DNA of 40,991 nucleotides from an uncultured Lamprocystis sp. (lineage in GTDB: Bacteria > Pseudomonadota > Gammaproteobacteria > Chromatiales > Chromatiaceae): positions 1 to 40,991 of the forward strand of contig NZ_CAIZIZ010000432.1 of the NCBI RefSeq assembly GCF_903933125.1, given 5' to 3'. The notes below the pieces were generated by a model, which searched no databases, was not told the origin of the DNA, and saw only the letters and a program-made list of their open reading frames with translations. Positions 1 through 8,430 of this stretch are shown here, piece by piece. How positions within the stretch are numbered: position 1 is the first letter of the stretch; every line of letters begins with the position of its first letter. A program made the translations under genes and the position numbers.

Positions 1-44
1 TCCTACCGTAGGAGCGGCCCGCGGCCGCGACGGGCTGCCGCAAT
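1..44. repeat. REP-like palindromic half-site
   Basis: The window opens inside a GC-rich palindromic repeat. TCCTAC and GTAGGA flank a single base, followed by a GC-palindromic stem. The GTAGGAGC start is the same signature seen in the inverted pair at 37455-37538, and a GTGGGAGC variant occurs at 17944-18036. Only part of the unit is visible because the window begins here. Confidence 0.5.
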
Positions 45-62
45 GACGGGTCGGCTGGCCGG

Positions 63-514
63 AATTATGATCAAGGCCTCTGGTCCGGCTGGATCACCAT
101 CTCCCGCTACGGGGTTCAGACTGCGCTGCAACCCGTCGACACATGACCGGCATTCGACAATGGGGCTTCGGCTGGCGGGACGTGCTGGTCACGGTGCCGG
201 TGGTCAATGTCCTGTTGTTCTTGCCCCTGATGGCGGTGTTTCCCACGGCACTGACCCAGGCATCGCCGGCGGATATCGCCGTCCAGGCGCTGTACCAGGG
301 AGTGATCGTCAATATCTTCGCGTTGATGTGTGTGGCTTACGCCATCAACCATCTCGGTACGATGACCGTCTCATTGTTTATGTCCTTTGTGCCGGTGACC
401 ACCGCCATGCTCGCCTGGCTGCTGCTCCGCGAGGTCCTGAGCATCAATGAAATTACCGGTATCGTCGGCTGTTCACTGGGGCTGATGTTGTACGCGCGGG
501 GGCGCTGGTGGTGA
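63..514 (+). pseudogene. EamA/DMT-family transporter remnant
   Basis: Frame 143-514 encodes 123 residues with about four hydrophobic segments, resembling the C-terminal half of an EamA drug/metabolite transporter and ending in the usual last helix (IVGCSLGLMLYARG). A second piece in another frame (about 63-146) reads GLWSGWITISRYGVQTALQP, which resembles the region after the first helix of the N-terminal EamA repeat, and then stops. The roughly 100-150 residues that should lie between the pieces are absent and the frames do not match, so I read this as an internal deletion plus frameshift. A surviving short open frame is unlikely to make a working carrier, which needs ten helices. Confidence 0.6.
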
Positions 515-610
515 TTACCGGGGCGAAGGGGGAAGATTGCGCTGACCAAATGATTCTCGCTGACGGGTATTTTGTCACTTCCTTCTTCCAGACCTGACCC
601 CTGCCCTTCC

Positions 611-1966
611 TTATCTTGCCTGTTGGACGGGGTTCCGGGCCAGGACCAGCCAGCCGGCGACCGGCTCGCCGCACTCGCGGCGGGGAGACTTCTGCTCGAT
701 CTTGACGAGCGACAGACCTGCCTCCCCGAGCGCGGTCGTTACATATTCCTTGGAATGGGCATAACGCCCGTGATGGCATAACTGGTAATCGGTCGTCGCG
801 TCCTCTGCGAGCGCCTCGAGCGTGAAGCACAGGTAACCCGCGGGGCGCAGTGTGCGGGCCGCGGCGCGCAACGCATCGTCGATTGCGCCGAAATAGATCA
901 GGGCATCCGTGGATACGACCAGATCATAGCGATTCGGGTGCTCCTCCATAAAGGCGGTCAGTTCGGCCTGGTGTAGCGCGTCGTAGAGACCGCGCCGGCG
1001 GGCCTGGCCCAGCATTCCGGCGGAGAGATCCACACCCTCCAGTGTGGCCGCGTAGGGCCGCAGGAGGGCCGCGCACAGACCAGTCCCGCAGCCGGCGTCG
1101 AGCACTGCCAGGTCCGCGGCCGCGGCACCGATGCAGGCGGCAACCATCTCGCCTGCTTGGGTCGGGGCAGCGTATTCGAGCGACGCCAAGCGCGAATCGA
1201 AGCTCTTGGAGAAGGTGTCGAAGACCGTTTGCACATAGGCATCGGATGCGCGCACCGGAACCCCCACACCGGTGCAGGCTGCCAGGAGGTGCGCCGGCTC
1301 GGGGTTGTCGGGTTCGATCGCGAGCCAGTCGCGGAAGACCCCGGCAGCCTTGTCGAGAAGCCCGAGCCGGATATAGGCCAGGCTCTGGATTCCGCGTGAG
1401 CGGGCGTCCTGCGGCCGGCGCTTGAGCACCTTACCGCTGTGCTCCAGGGCTTCCTCGCTTCGCCCGGTCTGGGCATAGACGCTGGAGAGCGTGATGCAGG
1501 CGTCGGTGAAATCCGGCGCGATCTGGATGGCCCGCAGCAGGCATCGCTCGGCCTGCGCATAGAGGCCGAGTGCCTTCAACAGCACCGCGTAATTATGGAG
1601 CGTATCGGGCCTGTCCCGATCCAGCGCGAGCGCGGCGCGATACGCGCGGTCCGCATCCGCGAAGCGCTCGTTCTCGAGCATCAGGTTACCGAGATTGTTG
1701 TGAAAGACCGCATGGTCGGGGACCAGCTCGACGGAGCGGCTCATGAGTCGCAGCGCCTCGTCGGCGCGTCCCTGGGCATGGGCGACCATCCCCAGAAAAT
1801 GGAGCGCGTCCGGATGCTCGGGCACCAACTCGAGGACGCGCTGGTAGATCGCGGAGGCAGGCCCGAGTTCGCCGGCCTCGTGCAGCGCGTTGGCCAGGCT
1901 CAGCGCTTCGGCCACGCTCAGTTCTTGAATCGGTTCTATTGTCGGCTGCGCGGCGGTCGGTTCCAT
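611..1966 (-). CDS. TPR-repeat SAM-dependent methyltransferase
   Basis: 451 residues. Residues about 17-230 form five to six tetratricopeptide repeats (for example HPDALHFLGMVAHAQGRADE around 51-70). The C-terminal half is a class I methyltransferase: motif I LDAGCGTGLC at 289-298, then an acidic motif EGVDLSAGML, and a DLVVSTDALIYFG segment resembling motif IV. Proteins of this architecture are usually cytosolic with unknown substrate; the TPR part probably recruits the target. The start at 1966 has only a weak GAGG upstream. It stands alone between a dead transporter and the RAYT gene, so context does not suggest a substrate. Confident for fold, not for reaction. Confidence 0.85.
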   Translation of the reverse strand: MEPTAAQPTIEPIQELSVAEALSLANALHEAGELGPASAIYQRVLELVPEHPDALHFLGMVAHAQGRADEALRLMSRSVELVPDHAVFHNNLGNLMLENERFADADRAYRAALALDRDRPDTLHNYAVLLKALGLYAQAERCLLRAIQIAPDFTDACITLSSVYAQTGRSEEALEHSGKVLKRRPQDARSRGIQSLAYIRLGLLDKAAGVFRDWLAIEPDNPEPAHLLAACTGVGVPVRASDAYVQTVFDTFSKSFDSRLASLEYAAPTQAGEMVAACIGAAAADLAVLDAGCGTGLCAALLRPYAATLEGVDLSAGMLGQARRRGLYDALHQAELTAFMEEHPNRYDLVVSTDALIYFGAIDDALRAAARTLRPAGYLCFTLEALAEDATTDYQLCHHGRYAHSKEYVTTALGEAGLSLVKIEQKSPRRECGEPVAGWLVLARNPVQQAR

Positions 1967-2193
1967 GGGAGCCAGGCCTCGGGTTTTGTGTTTGCACCAA
2001 GGGTATCGGCGAGCGGCGGATAGAGGTCGGCCAGGGATCCGCCAGCACTAAGATCAGGGACTCACGGGACTAATGAGAACATGAGGAAAACGGCCAGAAA
2101 GTGCCCTGCGCTTCGGCCCGCAGGATAGACTGTAGCGCGCCGGCTGTGAAGGCTGTAAAGCTGCAGCTGCCCGGGTAGGCAACGGCGACCCGT

Positions 2194-2973
2194 TTAGCAT
2201 CGTTGCGCGTTTCGTTGTGCATCGCAGACATTTTCGCTCCTGATATTGGAATGATCGACGGTTACCACTCGCTTCGGTCGACCGCGCCCAGCGTAACCCA
2301 CGTCGCAACCGAGCGTCCGCTCAATCTGCTCGCGGAAGCGGTCGTTGCCGAAAGGTGTTCCGGTCTGCAGGCAAGCGTGCATTTGCTCGAGCAGGATCGG
2401 ATCGAGATGAGCGGTGAACAGATCCCGATAGGCCGCCTGTCGCTCTGTCTCCGAGCCGCCAAGCGTCCGATAGTCCGAATGGGTGGCGATCAGCGGGTTG
2501 CGCTCGCCGAGTGCGTTGCATCGGTAGCTCGACCACGGATAGTCCCCCGGTGCAGCGACCATGCCCGCGCGGACCGGGTTAAGCTCGATATACCGGTAGC
2601 AGGCGAGCAGGTAGGACTGGGCTTGCACCAGGCTGGCCTTGAAGCGTCCCTCCCAGAGCGTCCCGCTACGTCGATACTCATGGTTGACGTAGGGCACATA
2701 GCGCTGTCCGACCGACTGCATCATGCGGCTGATGGCGGCGGCGTCCTTCGGCGTGACGAGCAGGTGCACATGATTGGTCATCAACACATAGGCGTGGATG
2801 GCGCAATCGTTGCATTCGGCGGCCTCGCCCAGCCAGCCGAGATAGACACGGTAGTCGTTTTCGGCAAAAAAGACGGCTTGGCGGTTGTTGCCGCGTTGGA
2901 CGATATGCGTGGGGATGTCGGGGAGGAAGAACCTAGGCTTGCGGGGCATGGGAATGGACCTGTTGGGAGCCAT
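2194..2973 (-). CDS. REP-associated tyrosine transposase (RAYT, Y1_Tnp/IS200-like)
   Basis: 259 residues, single-strand DNA transposase of the HUH Y1 superfamily. It has the typical N-terminus MPRKPRFFLPDIPTHIVQRG (from residue 9), the metal-binding HuH motif as HVH at residues 68-70, WEGRFKASLV, and the conserved tyrosine-containing block YLLACYRYIELNPVRAG. RAYTs are domesticated transposases that act on REP palindromes, and REP-like units occur at 1-44, 17944-18036 and 37455-37538. The annotated start (2973) has a GAGG one base away; the methionine at 2949 matches the family start better and is an equally possible start. About 20 residues at the C-terminus extend beyond the usual GRPKR ending. 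Confidence 0.88.
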   Translation of the reverse strand: MAPNRSIPMPRKPRFFLPDIPTHIVQRGNNRQAVFFAENDYRVYLGWLGEAAECNDCAIHAYVLMTNHVHLLVTPKDAAAISRMMQSVGQRYVPYVNHEYRRSGTLWEGRFKASLVQAQSYLLACYRYIELNPVRAGMVAAPGDYPWSSYRCNALGERNPLIATHSDYRTLGGSETERQAAYRDLFTAHLDPILLEQMHACLQTGTPFGNDRFREQIERTLGCDVGYAGRGRPKRVVTVDHSNIRSENVCDAQRNAQRC

Positions 2974-2976
2974 TCC

Positions 2977-3969
2977 TCAAGCATAACAGAGAAAAGGGCT
3001 CTGACCCCTTTTCTTCCAGGCCGGAGCCAACAGCGCGAATCGGACAACGACGTACTGCTGCTGGTTTGTGGAGCCTCCTTGACCCCAGCCGAACAGGACT
3101 CCGTGCGGAATGCTCACGGTGCGGGTGAGCGATGGTCCGCTTGCTGGCGTCTGGGGAGCGCTCGTCAGCTTCAACGCTCGCCCTGTAGCCGGATCAATGG
3201 CATCAAATTCGTCGGTGCCGTTGCGGCGAATGAGCAATATCCAATGATCGCCCACTGCCGACGATTTGTAGTCCACCTGAGCGGCGATCGGATGACCGGC
3301 CAAGAGATTGCTTGATATGTACTCGACATCGTTGGGTGAGAGCAGCTTGACTCGGCCGTGCTCGTCATAGTTCATCCCCAACGCTTCGGCCGCCGCCGGC
3401 ATTTTGAGATCGGACGATTCAAAGGCTCCGGCGCGTCTCAGGATTCGATTCACTGCCGGCGGATCGAGGTCGCACGGTTCCAATCCCTCCGGCCAGTGCG
3501 TGGTGGGCGTTCCGATCACCGTGGCTGCCATGGTCAAGGTACATAGGGCACACCCGTGGCTGCCGATATTGTTGCTTCCATCCCCCAAGACCTCGGACGA
3601 GTAATCTCCCTGTTTAAATGCCTTGAATCCGCCTATTGCCGTCGGCCGCGGATCAACGCGCGGCTTTACCGCTGAAACGGAAGCAACGTTGCCGTTGAGA
3701 GCCTTCCATGTGTCTTTGTTCGGCGCCACTGTGCCGTCGACAGCCGGACCCGACCAGCCCATGACCTTTTCCTGGAACTGCTCGATGGCCCCGATGGTAA
3801 GTTTTCCGCAGTCGCCGTCGGGCACCAGCTTGCTGAGCCCGCTGGCCTTGAATTTCGCTTTGCGGTCCAGCGCCATGTTCAGCAACTTCTGGATCACCCG
3901 TACATCCGGCGGGTCGTTCAATCCCATTTTTCCAACAGGGAATTTGATGCTACGTGCCTGCGTTGTCAT
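2977..3969 (-). CDS. Putative T6SS effector: peptidoglycan-binding domain plus papain/C39-like hydrolase
   Basis: 330 residues from the ATG at 3969, chosen because GGAG lies nine bases upstream; a GTG at 3984 has no ribosome site. Residues about 10-92 look like a peptidoglycan-binding domain (PVGKMGLNDPPDVRVIQKLL ... DGDCGKLTIGAIEQFQ). Residues about 130-265 look like a papain-fold C39-type hydrolase: candidate nucleophile Cys140 in GSHGCALCTLT, His242 in GDHWILLIRRNG, and Asp257/Asp260 in DEFDAIDPATG. The gene lies directly downstream of clpV on the same strand, a usual place for cargo effectors. The last dozen residues (KKRGQSPFLCYA) are encoded by RAYT-flank DNA, so the native C-terminus is probably lost. 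No immunity gene is visible. Cell-wall targeting is inference. Confidence 0.6.
   Translation of the reverse strand: MTTQARSIKFPVGKMGLNDPPDVRVIQKLLNMALDRKAKFKASGLSKLVPDGDCGKLTIGAIEQFQEKVMGWSGPAVDGTVAPNKDTWKALNGNVASVSAVKPRVDPRPTAIGGFKAFKQGDYSSEVLGDGSNNIGSHGCALCTLTMAATVIGTPTTHWPEGLEPCDLDPPAVNRILRRAGAFESSDLKMPAAAEALGMNYDEHGRVKLLSPNDVEYISSNLLAGHPIAAQVDYKSSAVGDHWILLIRRNGTDEFDAIDPATGRALKLTSAPQTPASGPSLTRTVSIPHGVLFGWGQGGSTNQQQYVVVRFALLAPAWKKRGQSPFLCYA
2992..3011. repeat. RAYT-flanking palindrome with GGGGTCAGAGCCC core
   Basis: On the minus strand this reads AAAAGGGGTCAGAGCCCTTTT, an imperfect palindrome with 7-bp arms lying just upstream of the RAYT start. From memory, similar GGGGTCAGAGCCC stretches often border RAYT genes and may be the unit boundary; that is inference. 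It falls inside the last codons of the next reading frame (2977-3969). Confidence 0.45.
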
Positions 3970-4329
3970 GTCGATCGACTCCACAAGAATGGTGGAATTT
4001 CTTGCTTGGTTCCTTGACCCTATTTTCTGCCTACTTCAATTCCTCGAGTAGCTGCAGCTCGGTACTGACTTCTATTTCACTATTTATTCTCCCTGAGTGA
4101 TTTTGTATTTCTGTAGGGGTTTAAAAAGGCCTTGCTTTCTTTCCCTCCGTTTCACATTTTTCAGAATCTAGCTGTCGACGTGATTGAGTGTAGAGCATAC
4201 CTGTCATCTGGCAAGGGAACCCCGAATCCTTTTTTCCGCCCCCACCTTCCCGGCGCAGAGCGCCCGACCTAGAGGTGGCACCGCGGAGCGGTGTCACCAG
4301 CGCGGGGAGCGAGGGCGGGTGAGGCGCAC
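3970..4329. other. Gene-free AT-richer spacer between clpV and the effector gene
   Basis: About 360 bases with no credible gene. The part next to the effector start is AT-rich compared with its surroundings and probably holds the effector's own promoter, but I cannot point to a convincing -35/-10 pair. The part near clpV is GC-rich with a short palindrome (GGTGGCACCGCGGAGCGG region) and no clear U-tract terminator. Confidence 0.4.
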
Positions 4330-7071
4330 TCAGCCGTCAAAGCTGTAGCTGAACCCCCCGTCGGCCACCCCGATCGCAATCCGCTCGATCTTCTTCCCCT
4401 CCATCGTCCGATTCAAAATCTCCCGACTGATCGCCGGCAAGACCGTATTGGTCAGTATGGCATCCACCACCCGCGCCCCACTCTCCACCTCCGCACACCG
4501 CTTGGCGATCAGGTCCACCACCGCGTCGTCGTAGGTCAGCACGGCGCGATGGTTGTCACTGATCCGCCGGACCACCCGGTCGAGCTGAAGCCGGATGATG
4601 GTCGCCAGGATCGCATCGCTCAGCGGGTAATAGGGGATGGTGACGATGCGGCCCAGGAGCGCGGGCGGGAAGGTCTTGAGCAGCGGGGCGCGCAGGGCTT
4701 GGGTCAGCCCCTCGACATCCGGCATCAGGTCCGGATCCTTGCACATGCTCATGATGAGATCCGTGCCGGCGTTGCTGGTTAGCAGGATGACGGTGTTGTG
4801 GAAGTCGATATAGCGGCCCTCGGCGTCTTCCATCCAGCCTTTGTCGAAGACCTGGAAGAAGATCTCATGTACGTCGGGATGGGCTTTTTCCACCTCGTCG
4901 AGCAGGACCACGCTATAAGGCTTGCGGCGGACGGCCTCGGTGAGAATACCGCCTTCGCCATAGCCGACATAGCCGGGGGGCGAGCCCTTGAGGGTGGAGA
5001 CGCTATGCGCCTCCTGGAACTCGCTCATGTTGATGGTGATGATGTTCTGCTCGCCGCCGTAGAGTGCCTCGGCGAGTGCGAGCCCGGTCTCGGTCTTGCC
5101 CACGCCGGAGGGGCCGGCGAGCATGAAGACGCCGATCGGTTTGTTGGGGTTGTCGAGCTTGGCGCGCGAGGTCTGGATGCGGGCGGCGATGGCATCGAGT
5201 GCATGACGCTGGCCGACGACCCGCTTGTTGAGGGTCTCGGCGAGGTTCAGCACCGCCTTCACTTCGTCCTTGACCATGCGGCCCAGCGGGATGCCGGTCC
5301 AGTCGGCGACCACGGAGGCAACCGCCTGGGCGTCGACGCTCGGCAGGATCAGGGGGCGTTCGCCCTGCAGGTCCGCCAACTCGGCCTGGAGGGTGCGCAT
5401 CTGTTCCAAGGCCGCGGCGCGCTCGGGCTCGCCGAGGGCGGCGGGAGCGGTCGCGGCGGGCGTCGCGCCGGTCCCGGCCGCCTGCTCCAGGTCGCTCCCG
5501 GTCCCTTCGACCGGGGCAGTCGTGCCGCGCAGTTGTCCGCGCAGTTCCAGGATCCGGGTCACCAGGCCCTTCTCGGACTCCCAGCGGGCATTGAGTCCCA
5601 GCAGGCGCTCGCGTTCGACGGCCAGCTTCTCGTTGACGGCCTGCTCGCGCTCCGCGGTCGCTACACCCACCGCGGCCTCGCGGCCGATGATGGCGAGTTC
5701 GGTCGTCAGGCCCTCGATGCGGCGCCGGCAGTCCTCGACCTCCGGGGGTTCGGCGGACTGACTGATGGCGACCCGGGCGCAGGCGGTATCGAGCAGGCTC
5801 ACCGCCTTGTCCGGCAGTTGGCGCGCCGGGATGTAGCGGTGGGAGAGGCGCACGGCGGCCTCCAGGCCCTCGTCCAGGAGTTGGACCTGGTGGTGCTTCT
5901 CAAGCGTCGAGGCGATGCCCCGGACCATGAGGATCGCTTTCTCCTCGCTCGGCTCGTCGACCTGGACGACCTGGAAGCGGCGGGTGAGCGCCGGGTCCTT
6001 CTCGATGTATTTTTTGTACTCGGCCCAGGTGGTGGCGGCGACGGTGCGCAGGGTCCCGCGGGCCAGCGCGGGCTTGAGCAGGTTGGCCGCGTCGCCGGTG
6101 CCGGCGCTGCCGCCGGCGCCGACCAGGGTGTGGGCCTCGTCGATGAAGAGGATGATGGGCTTGGGCGACGCCTGGACCTCTTCGATGACCTGGCGCAGCC
6201 GGTTCTCAAACTCGCCCTTCATGCTGGCCCCGGCCTGGAGCAGGCCCACGTCGAGGGTGCGCAGTGACACCTCCTTGAGCGGCGGGGGAACGTCTCCGGC
6301 GGCGATGCGCAGGGCAAAGCCTTCGACCACCGCGGTCTTGCCGACACCGGCCTCGCCGGTGAGGATGGGGTTGTTCTGACGGCGGCGCATGAGGATGTCG
6401 ATGAGCTGGCGGATCTCCTCGTCGCGTCCCACGATGGGGTCCAGTTCCCCCTTGCGGGCGCGCTCGGTGAGGTCCACCGAGAACTGCTTGAGTGCCTGCT
6501 GTTTGCCCATCTGGGCCGGGGCCATGGCGTCGCTCGCCTCACCCGGCGCGGCACCGCCGCCCAGGTGAAAGCCGTCGCTCGCCGCCATGCGTTCCTCCGG
6601 GGAGCCTGCGCAGATCTCGGCAAAGCCGTCGGTGAGTGCGTCGGCCTGCACCTTTTCAAATTGGCGGGAGATGCCGAGTAGACCGCTGCGCAGCCCCTTG
6701 GTTTTGAGGATGCCCACCATCAGGTGCCCGGTGCGCACCTGCGACTCGTTGAGGAGCAGGGTGGCGTAGGTCCAGGCGCGCTCGGCGGCTTCTTCCACGT
6801 CGGAGGACAGGTCGGAGATGGAGCGGGAGCCCCGCGGCAGGCGGTCCAGGGCCTCGGTGAAGTCACGCGCCAGGCCCGCCGGGTCCAGTTGGAAGCGGCG
6901 GATGATCCGGTGCAGGTCCGAGTCCTGGCCCTGCAGGATTTGATTGAGCCAGTGCACCAGCTCCACGTAGGGGTTGCCGCGCATCTTGCAGAAGACCGTG
7001 GCGCTTTCGATCGCTTTATACGCGAGCGGGTTGAGCTTACCGAACAGTGCCGCGCGGTTGATCTCGGACAT
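4330..7071 (-). CDS. tssH: TssH/ClpV, type VI secretion AAA+ ATPase
   Basis: 913 residues. ClpV recycles the contracted TssB/TssC sheath in the cytosol. An N-terminal Clp repeat domain (about 10-160) is followed by AAA-1 with Walker A GEAGVGKT at 239-246 and Walker B IILFIDEAH, an alanine-rich coiled middle region, and AAA-2 with Walker A AGPSGVGKTE and Walker B VVLLDEVEKAHP. The open frame extends 27 codons upstream to 7152, but the ATG at 7071 has AGGAG seven bases ahead and gives the family start MSEINRAALFGKLNP. It is the last core gene of the T6SS block, separated from tssG by a 222-base gap that contains a repeat, so it may be transcribed less or from its own promoter. Confidence 0.96.
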   Translation of the reverse strand: MSEINRAALFGKLNPLAYKAIESATVFCKMRGNPYVELVHWLNQILQGQDSDLHRIIRRFQLDPAGLARDFTEALDRLPRGSRSISDLSSDVEEAAERAWTYATLLLNESQVRTGHLMVGILKTKGLRSGLLGISRQFEKVQADALTDGFAEICAGSPEERMAASDGFHLGGGAAPGEASDAMAPAQMGKQQALKQFSVDLTERARKGELDPIVGRDEEIRQLIDILMRRRQNNPILTGEAGVGKTAVVEGFALRIAAGDVPPPLKEVSLRTLDVGLLQAGASMKGEFENRLRQVIEEVQASPKPIILFIDEAHTLVGAGGSAGTGDAANLLKPALARGTLRTVAATTWAEYKKYIEKDPALTRRFQVVQVDEPSEEKAILMVRGIASTLEKHHQVQLLDEGLEAAVRLSHRYIPARQLPDKAVSLLDTACARVAISQSAEPPEVEDCRRRIEGLTTELAIIGREAAVGVATAEREQAVNEKLAVERERLLGLNARWESEKGLVTRILELRGQLRGTTAPVEGTGSDLEQAAGTGATPAATAPAALGEPERAAALEQMRTLQAELADLQGERPLILPSVDAQAVASVVADWTGIPLGRMVKDEVKAVLNLAETLNKRVVGQRHALDAIAARIQTSRAKLDNPNKPIGVFMLAGPSGVGKTETGLALAEALYGGEQNIITINMSEFQEAHSVSTLKGSPPGYVGYGEGGILTEAVRRKPYSVVLLDEVEKAHPDVHEIFFQVFDKGWMEDAEGRYIDFHNTVILLTSNAGTDLIMSMCKDPDLMPDVEGLTQALRAPLLKTFPPALLGRIVTIPYYPLSDAILATIIRLQLDRVVRRISDNHRAVLTYDDAVVDLIAKRCAEVESGARVVDAILTNTVLPAISREILNRTMEGKKIERIAIGVADGGFSYSFDG

Positions 7072-7172
7072 GGGCTGGCTCCTGGAGCGTTGGTGTAGTG
7101 CTAGAGCGTTGAGCTTAGGCGATTTCCGTGCATAGACATCCCGACTGCGCATGCGCAGAAAGCCTGTTGGGT

Positions 7173-7298
7173 TGTAGGGGCGAATGAATTCGCCCCTACA
7201 CGGCGGTAGATCCTTTCCCGGAAATCACCTTAAACAGCGATCATCGGTCTACAGCGCGAGTTTTACAGCGACCATCGGTCCGCGCAGCGGACCCTACA
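7173..7298. repeat. Interspersed repeat family B, copy 1
   Basis: At 7174-7199 is a perfect palindrome with 12-bp arms (GTAGGGGCGAAT) around a two-base centre. It is followed by a stretch that, read on the minus strand, contains GGTCCGCTGCGCGGACC and AAGGTGATTTCCGGGAAAGG. The same two blocks recur in plus orientation at 37380-37443 with one-base differences. A near-direct repeat ACAGCGAYCATCGGTC lies at 7234-7249 and 7265-7280. The element supplies the TAG stop of tssG. Confidence 0.65.
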
Positions 7299-8430
7299 AT
7301 TCGGACTCCGGTCGCTGGGCGTGCGGATCGAGTTTGAGATCGTCCCCGTCGCGGCCGAGCGCACCGCTGGTGAGCCAGGTGGTCCAGCCCAGGCGGCTCC
7401 CGACACCGAGCCGCAATGGCGGGACTTCGGACTGCGCCAGTACGGGGCTGAGGTCCCACACGAGCGCGTCGCCCGCGTAGTTGCGGACCGCGGCCTTGAC
7501 CCGCGCCAGGGCGGCCCCGCCAGGCAGCAGGCTCAGGTAAGCGGTGAGCCGCAGCGGACCGATGCGGACACGAAATTTTGACTGATGGTCCCAGACGCGT
7601 CCGCCGAGGGTCGTGGTTTGGCCCAGCGTGGCGCTGTCCGGCGTCTCACCCAACCGGAGCCGACAGTTGTCGGGCAGTGTCAACCAATGCCCGATCCACT
7701 CATCAATGCGCACCGGCAGGCCCAGGAGCACGCCCAGGATGGACCGCAGCCCCTCCGCGTGGCGGGTCTGGCAGGAGAGGTGACCGGTGAAATGGCGCTT
7801 GGCCAGATCCGGCATGGCGTCGCGGTCGCGACAGGCCGGCAGGCCGGTTCCGCTCAGGGTCCCCAGATAGAAACCGAAGCGGTCCGCGTGCGGACGGTCG
7901 TAGCTGACGGCCGGCTGGGCTTGCGCCCAGGCCCGGTAGAGCAGGGCGAGCATCCGGTGATTGAAGGTGTCCAAAAAGCGCGCCAGCGTCGGATCGGCGG
8001 CGTGGCGCAGCCGCTCGCGCACGTACTCGGTCAGGTGCAGGGGCAGCGGGCCGTTGGGTCCCAGCAGGCCCATGAAATAGACCAACAGGCGCGGTGGGTG
8101 CCCTCCCGCTGATGGGTGCAGCGCGGCGAGTTCGGCCGGGGCGAAGCGCAGCGAGGGCTGCTGCCCCAGGCGCACGGGGTCATCGGCGGCGCGCGGTGAG
8201 GCACCGATTCGCGGGCGATCCGGCTGGAGGCTGTCGAGCCGACGCAAGGTGTGACAGAACCCATAATCCCATGGGGTTTGCGCCAGGCCCGCGAGCAGTT
8301 CGGCGCGCTGACGCGCCGCCGGATCGGGCGCAGACACTGGTGCGGACGCGGGTTCAGTCGCCCAGTCGATCATGGGACCGGCGTCCGGTTCGCTCACAGG
8401 ATCGGGCGGCGGCCGATGGTCGCTGGCCAT
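7294..8430 (-). CDS. tssG: TssG (ImpH/VasB), T6SS baseplate component
   Basis: 378 residues. TssG joins TssF and TssE in the wedge of the T6SS baseplate. Family features are the early WDYGFCHTLRRLDSLQPDRP block, the RIGASPRAADDPVRLGQ segment and the RHFTGHLSCQTRHAEGLRSI region. The ATG at 8430 has GGGGAG about nine bases upstream and overlaps the end of tssF by 37 bases, indicating translational coupling. The stop codon lies in repeat family B, so the final one or two residues may differ from the ancestral protein. Confidence 0.94.
   Translation of the reverse strand: MASDHRPPPDPVSEPDAGPMIDWATEPASAPVSAPDPAARQRAELLAGLAQTPWDYGFCHTLRRLDSLQPDRPRIGASPRAADDPVRLGQQPSLRFAPAELAALHPSAGGHPPRLLVYFMGLLGPNGPLPLHLTEYVRERLRHAADPTLARFLDTFNHRMLALLYRAWAQAQPAVSYDRPHADRFGFYLGTLSGTGLPACRDRDAMPDLAKRHFTGHLSCQTRHAEGLRSILGVLLGLPVRIDEWIGHWLTLPDNCRLRLGETPDSATLGQTTTLGGRVWDHQSKFRVRIGPLRLTAYLSLLPGGAALARVKAAVRNYAGDALVWDLSPVLAQSEVPPLRLGVGSRLGWTTWLTSGALGRDGDDLKLDPHAQRPESEL

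Noticed and set aside
2203-3315. 370-codon plus-strand open frame
   Set aside because: Antisense to the RAYT and effector genes, which have clear family motifs.
4798-6267. 489-codon plus-strand open frame
   Set aside because: Antisense to clpV, low complexity rich in Gly, Asp and Leu from GC-rich codons; the clpV frame carries all the conserved motifs.
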